Source of the DNA: Liolophura sinensis
Lineage: Eukaryota > Mollusca > Polyplacophora > Chitonida > Chitonidae
Reading direction: 5' to 3'
Assembly (NCBI RefSeq): GCF_032854445.1
Contig: NC_088307.1
Location: 23,076,017 to 23,140,016 of the forward strand
Length of the DNA stretch: 64,000 nt
Shown here: positions 37,601-46,740 of the stretch, one piece after another
Layout: every line of letters starts with the position of its first letter
Position numbering within the stretch: the first letter of the stretch is position 1
Position numbers and translations under genes: made by a program
Notes under the pieces: generated by a model
Database searches by the model: none
Told to the model about the DNA's origin: nothing
What the model saw: the letters and a program-made list of their open reading frames with translations, nothing else

Positions 37601-39718
37601 GGGCCAAAGTGCTGTGGGGCAGGTCTGCATCATTTACGGACCAACAGACGTTAAATCCAAGCGTGTGATATTCAAGGACGGTATCACAAATTATATCATA
37701 CAGTAGCATACCATCTCGACCTAAACCGCATTCATCATCTTCCCAAATACATTTTTGTCCTTCAATTTTAGCCTTTGGTAACCAGTTTCTAAATAACAAA
37801 TATCAAAGTCAATGTAAAATTCATTGGGGATATCGAATGTTTATGAGACTGATGAGGCGACGGCATCTCACCGGACAATTCTTATTTAATTAAATATATT
37901 TGATATATTGATATATTTTTTGTCTAAATTTATTACAACTGAAGAATTTAAATTTCACTCTTTCGCCTGTCTCTTCTTACAAGAGAATTTTTTTTTCTGT
38001 TTTTTTTTTTTTTTTTTTTATATAAAATACAGTAAAATTATTGAAACGCCTTGTTCAAACCGAGGTGCTTCCCCTGGCCTTCGCGATAACTAGGTCAACA
38101 CTGCTTTCATCTTTCACCCCACAAAACTGAAGCGACAGTCGAATGCCTAGATCAGCCTTCATCGCCGAAGTCAACCATTTTTATCTGAAATAGGCTACTG
38201 CTTAGTCTATTGTGCGGGAAATACCTTCCACGTTACAGAGCTACGGTAAACGTGAGGTCACCTTGCTCTCGCTAATGGAGACGCGCTGAAGCTGTATCAA
38301 GAAGTTTCACTAAACTTTTACTGGGTTAAAAAATATTTAATGCCGGTTTACGATACTTTATATTGTAGTCTTTCAGTAGACATAAACATTAGTCAGGTGC
38401 TGTCTTCCACTTTAAGACTGATACTGAGCTATAGATTGGCTTTGTTATCAGTCTTTCTTTTAAGTCGTGCATATGAAAGCCTATTCTTTCAAGAGCCAAT
38501 GGCATTGCTGCCTGCATACTTTCGCAAGGGCATTTTCAGAGAATCACTGATCTTTCATCATAAGTGTGTATTTCTTTGTTTCATCAGAGTCATTTCTTGA
38601 CACAACCTTGTACAACAGCAATAAGCAGTGCTGTGAACGGTGTTGTGTTTTAATGAAACAAACGGTGATAGCGACAGAGGTCAGGCAACCAATGTACATA
38701 GCCTATGTTGTTGTTGTTGTTTCGCCACTAATTTCTATTTTGCCTCAACATGACCGTCCTCTGGATAACATTTAACAAGTGTAGGGAGTTATTTTTTGTG
38801 CTAGTTCTTCTTCTACGTCTACTGTGAAATAAATTTATTCCATTTACACCGCATAGTTTTCAATACGATCACTTTCTAATCCCATATTGTTTTGATCTCC
38901 TGTTAGTAACTAAGGTGCCCGTCGACAATTGTAAAATGGAACCTGATTGGACGTTGAATCATACATATTTATAAAGCAAAGTGCAGGGCTTAGAAAGGTT
39001 AATATGGCTCAGTAAACCCAGGAAGATGATACTGGACATCGCTAGATTGATTAAATGAAGATAGGCGTTACAAGACATGCCTCCCTTTGTAACATTGCTT
39101 TTAAGTCCAACTGACCATTGACTTGACATCGTGCGTATTCTTGATATATATTCTTCACATTGTACACATTCTTGACATTGTACACATTCGTGACATTGAA
39201 CACATTCTTGACATTGTACACATTCTTGACATTGTACACATTATACGCTTGTCCATAAAACCGCTGTATTGTTCATTGTTTCAGTTGGGCCGACCGATGT
39301 TCGTATTGCCCCACTCGAAGTAGAACCAAAACCTGGGTCAGCATTTGTATTACACTGTGAGACAAACATCACCAACCCGCCGTCAGAGATCATGTGGCTA
39401 AACGGATCTCAGCGACTTGACGGGGTGGGACGGACCTACAGCCGAACTGTGGAAGACGGAAGGTACTACAGGACATACAACCGCTGGTACATCCTAGCGC
39501 ACGAATCTATGACTGGTAACATGATCACGTGTCTAGCCAAGAATCCACTGACCAATGAGACAGCATTTGACTCAAAACTGCTGATCATTGGCACGCAACT
39601 TCCGAAAGAAGCTCACATTGGAATTATGTCGTCTAAACTTGTGTCGCCTCATTCCCTGATATCTATGTTTAAGAATTTTCTCGGCTCTAGCTATGTCAAA
39701 AAACGATCGAACTATTGA
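27270..39718 (+). CDS. Secreted SRCR x3 - Ig x2 protein (9 exons), two homopolymer frame breaks
   Basis: Exons 27270-27318, 28310-28485, 29087-29274, 29831-29990, 30711-30895, 32857-33010, 34867-35046, 35536-35835 and 39285-39718 give about 607 residues. Layout: signal peptide (1-16), SRCR1 (about 23-136), SRCR2 (about 139-252), SRCR3 (about 254-362), then two Ig-like domains (about 366-463 and 466-560) and a short tail. Each SRCR domain comes from two exons with the same phase pattern (1 in, 2 inside, 1 out). One extra G (28436-28441) and one extra T (34957-34960) shift the frame inside SRCR1 and SRCR3; all other exons fit. They may be assembly errors, real alleles, or a dying gene. SRCR proteins bind microbial or self ligands, and SRCR plus Ig suggests an immune recognition protein. 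No transmembrane segment is seen; the true 3' end is unproven. Confidence 0.82.
27494..27756 (-). repeat. SINE family A, full-length reference copy
   Basis: On the - strand it reads: tRNA-like head GGGCCTCTGTGGCTAAGTTG then GTTAGCGCGCTAG (box A region), a box B region altered to TGATGTCAAGTG, a body with CTGCGGGTGGTCGTGGG, TGCTGGCC and TTCTTCAGTATGGCGTAAAA, then an (AAAT)n tail. GTCGTTTAT flanks it at 27485-27493 and 27757-27765. The plan, a tRNA head, a conserved body and a short tail repeat, is that of Pol III SINEs. Published mollusc SINE domains (for example the Meta, Nin or MESC types) should be compared. It lies in intron 1 of the SRCR-Ig gene. Confidence 0.93.
28310..28485 (+). CDS. 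SRCR-Ig exon 2: first half of SRCR1, with one-base frame break
   Basis: After CCTCAG it reads RVELGNWRSKGKFDLFYN and GHWGAVCARRWG, then meets GGGGGG at 28436-28441. With five G the reading goes on as KREATVACRMLGF, an excellent SRCR match, and ends AAC GT|gtgggt in phase 2, as in the other two domains. With six G the reading loses the domain and the next exon hits a stop. The deviation is a single base. Confidence 0.85.
28640..28670. repeat. (TA)n microsatellite
   Basis: About 15 TA units lie in the intron of SRCR1. Confidence 0.95.
29087..29274 (+). CDS. SRCR-Ig exon 3: second half of SRCR1
   Basis: It lies between CTTCAG and CCA G|gtgtga, phase 2 in and phase 1 out. TLADEC...YLCGMAPDHFLVGIDC matches the cysteine spacing that ends an SRCR domain. 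The usual mid-domain cysteine (LDDVxC) is missing, so SRCR1 is the most diverged of the three. Confidence 0.75.
29831..29990 (+). CDS. SRCR-Ig exon 4: first half of SRCR2
   Basis: After TTCCACAG it completes a split Glu, then reads VQNLTIQIDTQGGEKSGLVE, NICGDTWGGTEATVVCREMGF and ends GAT GG|gtcagt, phase 2. Confidence 0.88.
30711..30895 (+). CDS. SRCR-Ig exon 5: second half of SRCR2
   Basis: After TTTGCAG it reads ...LSDVECEGSERGLEQCVYPP and later GACEETRGKAGVVC, the classic end of an SRCR domain. The donor is A|gtgagt in phase 1. The intron before it (29991-30710) shows no known repeat. Confidence 0.9.
31030..31110 (-). repeat. SINE family A remnant
   Basis: GATTGATTGTTGCTTCACGC and ATCAAGAATTTTTCACTT remain, heavily diverged. 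A sister remnant lies at 59210-59262. Confidence 0.45.
31730..32078. repeat. About 30-bp minisatellite in the SRCR2-SRCR3 intron
   Basis: Units of the type CTTTGAGGTGAAGAAAACGC plus TAACTCT recur about eleven times with drift. The foldback element at 32079 sits at the end of the last unit, right after AACGCTAA. Confidence 0.85.
32079..32735. mobile_element. 657-bp foldback (long inverted repeat) element
   Basis: The ends are GTGCGGCACCCGCGCACAG at 32079 and its complement CTGTGCACGGGTGCCGCAC at 32735. The arms pair almost to the middle: TTAAGGACGGCTTAATTAAC against GTTAATTAAGCCGTCCTTAA, and AAAAGATACCTTGAGGTATG against CATATCTCAAGGTATCTTTT. The loop is near 32390-32430. No protein is encoded, so it is a non-autonomous foldback or large MITE. 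Pairing is good enough that the transcript of the host gene would form a long hairpin. The target duplication is not certain. Confidence 0.85.
32857..33010 (+). CDS. SRCR-Ig exon 6: first half of SRCR3
   Basis: After CCCACAG it reads DVGLRISPLGSTGNHEGWVE and AEATVFCRSLGYR, ending TG|gtgaga in phase 2. The first SRCR cysteine is His here (WDAVHPMW). Confidence 0.87.
33696..33854 (+). repeat. SINE family A, 5'-truncated
   Basis: It is bounded by ACTCCTCATTT (33685-33695) and ACACCTCATTT (33855-33865), a duplication with one mismatch. Confidence 0.9.
33958..34222 (+). repeat. SINE family A, near full length
   Basis: It keeps a worn tRNA-like head, TCTCACCAATGCGGCCGCTA, and the body and tail. 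It is the second SINE in this intron, in the same direction. Confidence 0.85.
34430..34690 (+). repeat. Dispersed repeat family C, copy
   Basis: ATCATTGAAAACTACTGAGA, GTTAAACGACTTTTTGGAAA and ATCTTGCTTGATGGCTAGTA follow in order. Confidence 0.55.
34867..35046 (+). CDS. SRCR-Ig exon 7: second half of SRCR3, with one-base frame break
   Basis: After GGTGTAG it reads WFGRKGRIKGVWSLDGGCSG HEAS, then TTTT at 34957-34960. With three T the reading continues LLECNISKW...SVQCFN, a standard SRCR ending, and leaves in phase 1 at AAC G|gtacgt, as the other SRCR domains do. With four T it meets a stop (TGA) at 35012-35014, about 19 codons later, and loses the last two cysteines. Confidence 0.85.
35536..35835 (+). 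CDS. SRCR-Ig exon 8: Ig-like domain 1
   Basis: It lies between GTCACAG and GCTT|gtgagt, phase 1 at both ends. PVIYGLSDIILEDETRQVTC has the opening and B-strand cysteine of an Ig domain, and KPCTCAAVSDTQW supplies the F strand. The core Trp of the C strand is not obvious, so the fold is likely but not certain. Confidence 0.75.
35900..36540. repeat. Two family B copies in inverted orientation
   Basis: 35900-36090 reads sense (CATGAACAGTTATAATAAAA, CACACTGTCGTCGCTGCTAT) and 36330-36540 reads antisense (CCCCTAGCACTATGGCTTGA). About 240 bases separate them. Confidence 0.65.
36541..39136 (+). other. Intron before the last SRCR-Ig exon, unique part
   Basis: This 2.6-kb stretch has open frames up to 119 codons on the - strand (36908-37267), but none shows a known domain or intact splice pattern. 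A pure T tract lies near 38003-38020. Confidence 0.5.
39137..39246. repeat. 18-bp tandem repeat just before the last SRCR-Ig exon
   Basis: About six units of CATTCTTGACATTGTACA end 38 bases before the acceptor at 39284. Variants such as CATTCGTGACATTGAACA occur. Confidence 0.9.
39285..39718 (+). CDS. SRCR-Ig exon 9: Ig-like domain 2 and stop
   Basis: After GTTTCAG it reads GPTDVRIAPLEVEPKPGSAF, then VLHC, EIMWLNGSQRL and MITCLAKNPLTNETAF, a textbook C2-type Ig pattern with both cysteines and the Trp. The frame goes on to TGA at 39718 without a transmembrane segment or GPI signal. No standard GT donor stands right after the domain (a GC donor at ATTG|gcacgc is possible), so the last 40 codons may be read-through. 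Confidence 0.85.
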
Positions 39719-40349
39719 AATGTTTAACCATTGGCTCTTCTGCAAATCCGCCTGATTTTATTTTCAGCAAGTGTATTTGAAAGGATTTACATACTTATGT
39801 GTTTTTTGTTTTTGTTTTGTCATACACTAGACCCTCAATATTGCTTCCATTATTTAATGACAGGATTCAAGAGTCATTATATCGGGGTTGAACTGTCAGT
39901 GAAATCAACTGTTTCGACCTCACATCACTTCGGATTTTTTAGGATGTTAAATAGCATCAATTTTTTAATTATCTTTGATTGATATCCTTTGACCCACTCA
40001 AGATTATTTTACTTACTTAGCGGTTGTCAAGGGCTGTGTGAAGAAAAATTCATCGAATATGGGAAAGGTACAAGGGCTAGTGCCACTTCTGTCACACATG
40101 TACTTATAGTGCTGTCTGACTGGTGCGTCATGCTGAAGAAATCAGGCGACAAGCTCAACTCATGCTGAACCTACCGGTACTTGAACTGTGGGAATTGTGC
40201 TGAGAGGCAAGCAAAGGAAGTGGCAAACTTGTCGATCTTGAACTCTGTTCTATCTCTCAAGAGGCGTTGGCTGGATATTGCTGAAATATCGTCGGTGTGT
40301 CGCTGAGCCATGAATCATTCTCATGTGATGTCGCCACGGTGTTACTGTA
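39719..40349. other. Flank downstream of the SRCR-Ig gene
   Basis: There is no AATAAA in this stretch. 40085-40320 carries moderately GC-rich words (GGCTGGATATTGCTGAAATA) that look like another worn SINE-like repeat. Confidence 0.4.
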
Positions 40350-40845
40350 AAACTATAACCATTATTTCATTGTTAAGTGGTGTCCCCCACGATATGACAC
40401 ACTATCGAAGTGGTGTAAAGCCATAACCATTTCATTCAGTCTTAAGTGGTGTAACTCACGATTTGACACACTATCAAAGTGGTGTAAAGCCATAACCATT
40501 CCATTCAGTCTTAAGTGGTGTCCCCACGATTTGACACACTATCGAAGTGGTGTAAAGCCATAACAATTTCATTCAGTCTTAAGTGGTGTCCCCACGATTT
40601 GACACACTATCGACGTGGTGTAAAGCCATAACAATTTCATTCAGTCTTAAGTGGTGTCCCCACGATTTGACACACTATCGAAGTGGTGTAAAGCCATAAC
40701 CATTTCATTCAGTCTTAAGTGGTGTCCCCACGATTTGACACACTATCAAAGTGGTGTAAAGTCATAACAATTTCATTCAGTTTTAAGTGGTGTCCCCACG
40801 ATTTGACACACTATCGACGTGGTGTAAAGCCATAACCATTCGTTC
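40350..40845. repeat. 68-bp satellite, about seven copies
   Basis: The unit contains TCATTCAGTCTTAAGTGGTG, TCCCCACGATTTGACACACT and ATCGAAGTGGTGTAAAGCCA. Copies differ at only a few bases, so the array is young or homogenised; worn copies trail on to about 41110. Confidence 0.93.
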
Positions 40846-41299
40846 ATTCTTATGTGTTATTGAAAAAATATGGTCGAAATAATGCCGATGCGACTTAAAG
40901 AAATATTCATTCAGTCATTTTTATGTGGTGTCTCCGTCTTTTAAAATACCGCCGATATGGTGTAAAAACCCTAACAATATATTAATTCTTATATGGCGCT
41001 CAAAAGTTTTGGATGAAGTACTGCCGATGTGACGTGAAGTCATAATCATTCTTTCAATCTTATCTGGTTTCCAAGCAATATGGCTGAAATACTGCGGGTT
41101 ATGGTGCTAAAGCAATAATTATTGATTCGTGTATTCTTATATGCATGACTTGGACGTTCTAACTCCCAGTCACCAGTGCGTCTACACTGCGTGTATAGGA
41201 GTGTATGGGTTTCAATATGATCAATGTCAGCAGTTAATTGTATATTAAGTTCATGTGATCTAGGTAAAGGTATAGTATTGGAAGTTGGCCATTTTATTC

Positions 41300-42060
41300 T
41301 TCTCTTTACAGTCTGAACTTTCAGCCGAATGAAGCGGGGTTTAATTCTTCATTCGGTGTAACGTGACACACAAATAGTGATCCATGCAGACAAATTAAAC
41401 GGTCTTCGCAATGAAATAGGCATTTCGTGCCCAGCTTAATAACATTCTCCGCATATTGTCAAGACGACCGCGGACCTTGCAGAAAACGCGTCCATCCCTT
41501 TTTCATTGAAATGAGTTGAAAGATAGTGCGGAAATAGAATAAACATCTATTCAATCCGTCCCAGAATTATCTGGTATTGAACAGAATGAGATGTTAGAAC
41601 AGACGCGCACGTAATACGCCATCGGTTTCCACGGCTGGAATGTCTTCAGATGGCCGCTGGTGATTTGTCCGTCAATTTGACGCCCTTTTGAACGTAGCCT
41701 GGACTAAATCAATGTCCAGTTAATAGAAATAGACGGACTTGACTAGTCATTTATTGGTCGGGTCGTTGGTACCATGTTTGAGGCTAGGCTTGCAGTGTAT
41801 GGTCGGGCTCCAGATGTCCGTGCAGTATGAGACGTATACGATTTTCAGGTCGACCCCTCAACGTGAGGACGCGGTCTAACAGCACCAACTAAAATGACTG
41901 CCGCAAATTTGTTCCTGGCCAACTCAGGACTTGTGGTTGTGATTTCCGATCGGAAATCAAACCGTATCATGTTCGTTGTCAGCTTTCTTTTGACTCCACC
42001 TCACTAGGGCATTAACTTGCAGGAAACAGGAAAACAATATGCGATAAAAGGGGGAACAAA
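41300..42060. other. Unique, repeat-free, non-coding block
   Basis: It has a more even base composition than its flanks, no reading frame of note and no known repeat. It could be a regulatory region of a neighbouring gene; that is inference from the lack of repeats only. Confidence 0.3.
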
Positions 42061-42239
42061 TCATACTCTGTTCGTCTCTGATTACATTGATAGTGAGGAA
42101 TCAACGTTCCTACAGCTCTTATTGTGCTGGCAATGTCACATTCACGTTAAGTGGTACACGATGACACTGTACATGTAAAACTCTCCTGATCATCTCATTC
42201 ATAATTTCGCCAGCGCCGTATCTAACTATAAGAGAAGGT

Positions 42240-42500
42240 ATCTCTCTGCATGTGTACACAACTACAGCATATACAGAGAGTAAAACCAGCACAGCGACAA
42301 GAGTGAAATAGTTGAGAAATAGTCACAAAGTAACCGGTGAAATACAACCTCTTGTCAATTTATCTCAGAGTTTCTTTCTAACGGTTGAGGAAAATGTTTA
42401 AAAACTACCTATCCTACACATCCTCGAGCACCATGGCTTAAGCAGAATTACGTATACAAAAAGTGCAGTGATTTTAACAGCAATTAGAAAATGTCCTTCG
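42240..42500 (-). repeat. Dispersed repeat family B, antisense copy
   Basis: AGTAACCGGTGAAATACAAC, CTCTTGTCAATTTATCTCAG and GAGCACCATGGCTTAAGCAG follow in antisense order. Confidence 0.65.
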
Positions 42501-42699
42501 GTTTGCATCACAACCGTCGAATTGAGGTGTAGTGTGTTCGAAATGTTGCGTATGAAAGTTAAGCAATGCTGACGTTACAAACATTTCTTTTTCAACATAC
42601 AGATTTTCTTAAACAGTAGAGTGAATATTAGGCTCCGTGAAAACATGCTTGGCATTCACGGACTACGAATTTGAACTTTGATAAGGAATTCATGCCTGG

Positions 42700-42930
42700 A
42701 ATATTCATTGTCTGCCCGCCATCATTGAAAACTGATGACCGCTTCTCTCTTCTTTGTTACCGGCTTTATTTCTTATTTGTATAATTTCTTACATACCTTT
42801 GTCTTTGGGAGTTAGTGTTAAACGTTGTTGTGGAAATGAATCTTGCGATTATTGACTTGGAACGCCCTCTACGGACTACGAATGGTATGGGAATGTCGGA
42901 CTTGACGCTTATATTCAAACCTTTTGACAG
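42700..42930 (+). repeat. Family C copy, near-identical to the one at 44870
   Basis: Over about 210 bases it differs from 44870-45090 at roughly one base in fifteen, far closer than to other family C copies. Confidence 0.75.
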
Positions 42931-42954
42931 ACATGAATTATCTTCAACGGACGA

Positions 42955-43188
42955 TTGTCTTCAATGGTAGCGCAGCACATTGACCCAGGAACCTCTCACC
43001 AATGCGGTCATTGTAAGCTGATGTACAGCTTATGCCGGCTTCATTTTCAGTCGTACGTGAGAAAGTCTGGCGGCAATCTGCGGATGGCCTTGGGCCATGC
43101 CCGATTTCCTCCCATCACAATGTTGGCCGCCGTCGTATAAGTGAAATACTCTTGAGCACGGCATGAAACACCAATCAAATAAATAAAT
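42955..43188 (+). repeat. SINE family A, nearly full length
   Basis: It begins inside the tRNA-like head (GGTAGCGCAGCACATTGACC) and runs to the AAATAAATAAAT tail. Confidence 0.87.
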
Positions 43189-43259
43189 ACGGGGCAAAGT
43201 TTACTTAGAGTGAACCAATCTTACAGCTGTATGATAAAGACTACGAGGTTAGTCATTTA

Positions 43260-44110
43260 CAGTACAGTCGCATTCCAGCCGAATACCTTCCGCCCATCAT
43301 GGCTCCGCGGTCGGCGTATGGTGGGCTCACAGTGGCCGGATCATGTTCTGTTGTATTCGTATGATCGGCGTACAATCCGATCAGGATTCGTTTATGATGG
43401 CGCCACCATGTTACATCGGTCAATCCGAGCATGATTTTATGACGTCACCTTAACTGCTACATATGTATGTTCTTGGGGCGATTCAATGTGAAAAGTCTAC
43501 AACAATGTAACTGTTTAGGTGTCTGTAGGTTATTTACTACAGCTACTGAGTGTTCCCAATCTGTACAAGCGTGTAAGTTTAAAATCTACATTGCACCAGT
43601 TCAAGTCCAGTCATTGCTGGCTTCCTCTCCGGCCGTAAGTGGGAAGGCCTTCAGCCACCTGCGGATGGTCGTGGGTTTCCCCCGGGCTTTGCCCGGTTTC
43701 CTCCCACCATAATGCTGGCAGCCGTCGTATTATTGAAATATTCTTGAGTACGGCGTAAAACACCAATCAAATAAATAAATAAATTAAAATGTACATTGTA
43801 TTACATATGCTCGGTGTATGCGTGCACAATAGTCCCCGACAAATTTTGCGGGAAGAGCAGGAAAACATACTTCTCTTTTACGGATTTGCCGTAAATAAAT
43901 TCGTAACAAACACAGTATGAATACTGGCCAATTCTGATCAGGATAATACGCCCATGGTGGTACCATGAAGGGCCCGCCATGAGCGTACGATCTTCAGGAT
44001 GTCAGGATGGCCCATAGGGAGTGGATCAGAGTCCCTGTATGATGGTCGTACCGTCAGCGCATGACCCAGCCACGTTTAGGGGATAGTATATTCGGTTAGG
44101 ATCCGACAGC
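43260..44110. repeat. GC-richer sequence of unknown type split by a SINE
   Basis: 43260-43445 and 43880-44100 share words such as GATCAGGAT, CGGCGTA, CCATGGTGG or CACCATG and a GC level above the flanks. A SINE with clear target duplication lies between them. They may be two halves of one older element. Confidence 0.35.
43594..43785 (+). repeat. SINE family A, 5'-truncated within box B
   Basis: It starts CACCAGTTCAAGTCCAGTCA and ends (AAAT)n. AAAATCTACATTG (43581-43593) and AAAATGTACATTG (43786-43798) form the duplication with one mismatch. Confidence 0.92.
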
Positions 44111-44217
44111 ACTGTATATGCAACCTATTAGGTCATAATATTCACGTTTTACATTTTTTATTCACATGCTTGGTTGATATTTGTATGTTGTGGAAACAAG
44201 GCTTAAAGCCGCTAAAC

Positions 44218-44434
44218 GGGGCCTCCGTGGCCAAGCGTGCTAGTGCGGCGCAATGATCCAGGAGCTTCTCGTCATTGCAGTGGTTGTGAATTCAGATCCA
44301 GCTCATGCTGGCTGCCTGTACTGTCGTAAGTGGGGAGGTCTGTCAACAACTTGCGTATGGTCGTGGGTTTCGACCGCCGTTGTTTCTGTGAAATATATTC
44401 GGGTATGGTGTAAAACACCAATTAAATAAATAAT
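44218..44434 (+). repeat. SINE family A with head, internal deletion in the body
   Basis: It starts GGGGCCTCCGTGGCCAAGCG. AAAGCCGCTAAAC (44205-44217) and AAAGCCGTTAAAC (44435-44447) flank it with one mismatch. About 40 bases of body are missing where GGTTTCGACC joins GCCGTTGTTTC. Confidence 0.92.
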
Positions 44435-44869
44435 AAAGCCGTTAAACAAACTTTATACCACTACCAACATTTGGAACAGTTAATTCGTGAATTTTGTATT
44501 TGTGCAGATCTGTTTCACTTACGACAGATTTGATGGTTGTTTCACGTCGCACTGAAGTCTACTCAAGTAAACTCGTTAGTAATAGATCTGAGCTTAAGTC
44601 TTGAGTCATACTTCGGTAATCTTTTTAACACCTCGTGTTAGTACGAGACAAATATGACGGGGAACACTTCTAAATCAATGTGAATACATGGACCGTCCTG
44701 TCTGGTGTTTGTGGCATGGCAGTCCAGTGAGGCAGCACTTGAATTATGTCCGCGACGACTCCGCCGTGCTAAAGGGAGACACCATCGTGATATACATGGG
44801 TGGTTGAGAGTGGCGTTAAACGAGGGGGAAAATTTGCAGCAAAATGGAGTCGATGCCTATTTTCTGGAA

Positions 44870-45090
44870 GTGTATATTCATTGTCTGCCCGGCATCATTG
44901 AAAACTGATGACTGCTTCTCTCTTGTGTGTTACCGGCTTTATTTCTTATTTGTATAATTTCTTACATACCTTTGTCTTTGGGAGTTAGGGTTAAACGTTG
45001 TTGTGGAAATGGATCTTGCGATTATCGACTTGGAACGCTCTTTACGAACTACGAATGGTATATGAATGTCGGACTTGACGCTTATATTTG
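44870..45090 (+). repeat. Family C copy, sister of 42700-42930
   Basis: It carries TTCTTATTTGTATAATTTCT, CTTTGTCTTTGGGAGTTAGG and TATGAATGTCGGACTTGACG; the same strings are found 2.2 kb upstream. Confidence 0.75.
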
Positions 45091-45419
45091 ATCAATGCAC
45101 CAATGTCACTGTACATATTTGTACACAAATCAGCACAAATCAGCCTTGTTTGACACCAAAGTTGTCAAAGGTCAAATGTTACATTCCCATTATTTTCCTT
45201 ATACTTTATCATCCATTTCATGCTGATGATTAGGTCTCAGTATAACTTCATTTCCACGTGCAACAATCAGAGGTGACTGAAGGTTTTAAACGAAAAAAAC
45301 AAACAGCAAATAAAGGATCTAGTGTATCGAAAACTTGGGCAACATTGTGATATACGTCCGAAATTGTAAAAATACCAGCCACGAAATTTTCTGACTTCGC
45401 TGAAGTTTAAAAGTGAGGT

Positions 45420-45520
45420 TAAATCTTGGCGTTAAATCAGACATTCGTATACCACCTGCTAACCAAAAACCAACATACGAACAACACAAACCAACAACGA
45501 ACTAAGATATATATGAAACT
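45420..45520 (-). repeat. Family C end, antisense
   Basis: AATCTTGGCGTTAAATCAGA and CATTCGTATACCACC match the antisense end at 12065. Confidence 0.45.
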
Positions 45521-45939
45521 ATGAAGACGAATTCATACAAACAGTCATGGTTGTTGAAAATATTTGCAAATCAAAACCTATCGAAAGTAGCGTATATATA
45601 CCCGACTTCTCTTCTTTCTCACTAAATCTGTAACAAAATACTTGCCGTGGAATTATCAGTGTACATTTACATGTGAAAGTTTAAGACTACCCATACCTTA
45701 AGTTAAGAACAGATGCAAAGAGTAGTTTTTAAGCCTGCAGGACAGTTGGAAAATGCCAGTGCTGTACAAAATCAGACCCTTATTAACTGGTTTAAGCTCA
45801 GTAATGATGTCAACACAGGCATCTAATACCTTTATTCCGTTTATGATTTTCGAGAATAAAAATGAAATGCTTTTCTTTTGCCTCATGTTTTCTTTATACA
45901 GGAGAGACAACAGCATAGAAAGTAAACTCAGAACAGTGA

Positions 45940-46160
45940 CTTATGTGTGATAATTGGCAAATAGTTACATGTATTCCGGGTGAAATACGGCCTCTTGTCA
46001 ATTTACCTCAGTCAAGTTTTTGTTTTAAGTGTTCATGTAAATGCTTAAAAGGTAGCAACGTACAAGCCTCCTTAAGTAAAAATAGTGAAGTGATCGTTTG
46101 CAGTTCGAATTTTGTAGACGTCATTGGGCTCAATGATTAATCAAAATACAATCACATTAA
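45940..46160 (-). repeat. Dispersed repeat family B, antisense copy
   Basis: GGGTGAAATACGGCCTCTTG, TCAATTTACCTCAGTCAAG and GTTCATGTAAATGCTTAAAA are present in antisense order. Confidence 0.65.
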
Positions 46161-46189
46161 AACAATGCGAGGGGCCATGCATGCTCCAC

Positions 46190-46740
46190 ATATGCTGTCT
46201 TTTATTTTACATTCGCCGAAACCGTCACTTGTCTGAACCAAAGAGAGCAGGCATTGTAGAGCTCCGTTTGCAGCGATGTCGACGATTGGTCCGCTTCTCT
46301 GACAGCCCGTCTCTGTCTTCACATAAGGCCAGGGGGCAACGATCGATTTTTCCACCACCCACTCGGACTATTGACAAATATTTGAACGGCCCTTATGAAG
46401 TTACGAAGCTGGAAGCGTTCTCTGAGCATCGTGTCACTGACGTAAAGACGTTGAAATATGGCACTTAAGGCTTTTGTCTTAATTGTGGGCTTTCACCGCG
46501 AATGTGCTAACCACAAGGTAGCGGAGAGACGCCAGAGAGAGAGCAAAGGGCTTCATTTTCATTAGTCCTGCGAACCTGGTTTTAATTGCCTCTTTACGCC
46601 TAATTGGTAACAATTGGTCATTAAGGAACACTGCGAGGTAATTGAATTCGGAATTCAAGAATGCTGTAATGACATGAAGAAAGGACCCTTTCTGTGATCT
46701 TTCCTCGCAGAATTCAAATTTTGACTTGCGTTGAAGGTTT
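46190..46740. other. Unique block upstream of the DBH-like gene
   Basis: It is repeat-free with fairly even composition. 46560-46660 contains several homeodomain-type TAATTG/CAATTA words (CCTAATTGGTAACAATTGG, GAGGTAATTGAATTC). A 114-codon frame (46124-46468) has no known domain. It may be a regulatory region of the gene 350 bases downstream. Confidence 0.3.

Noticed and set aside
40350..40845. CRISPR-like array
   Set aside because: Repeats are contiguous without unique spacers, and the window is eukaryotic; the same holds for the other arrays.
43765..43785. AATAAA words in AAATAAATAAA runs as poly(A) signals (many places)
   Set aside because: They are SINE tails, not linked to the 3' end of a gene.
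46124..46468. 114-codon + strand frame
   Set aside because: No domain, no signal peptide, overlaps an antisense family B copy at its start, and no splice partners were found.
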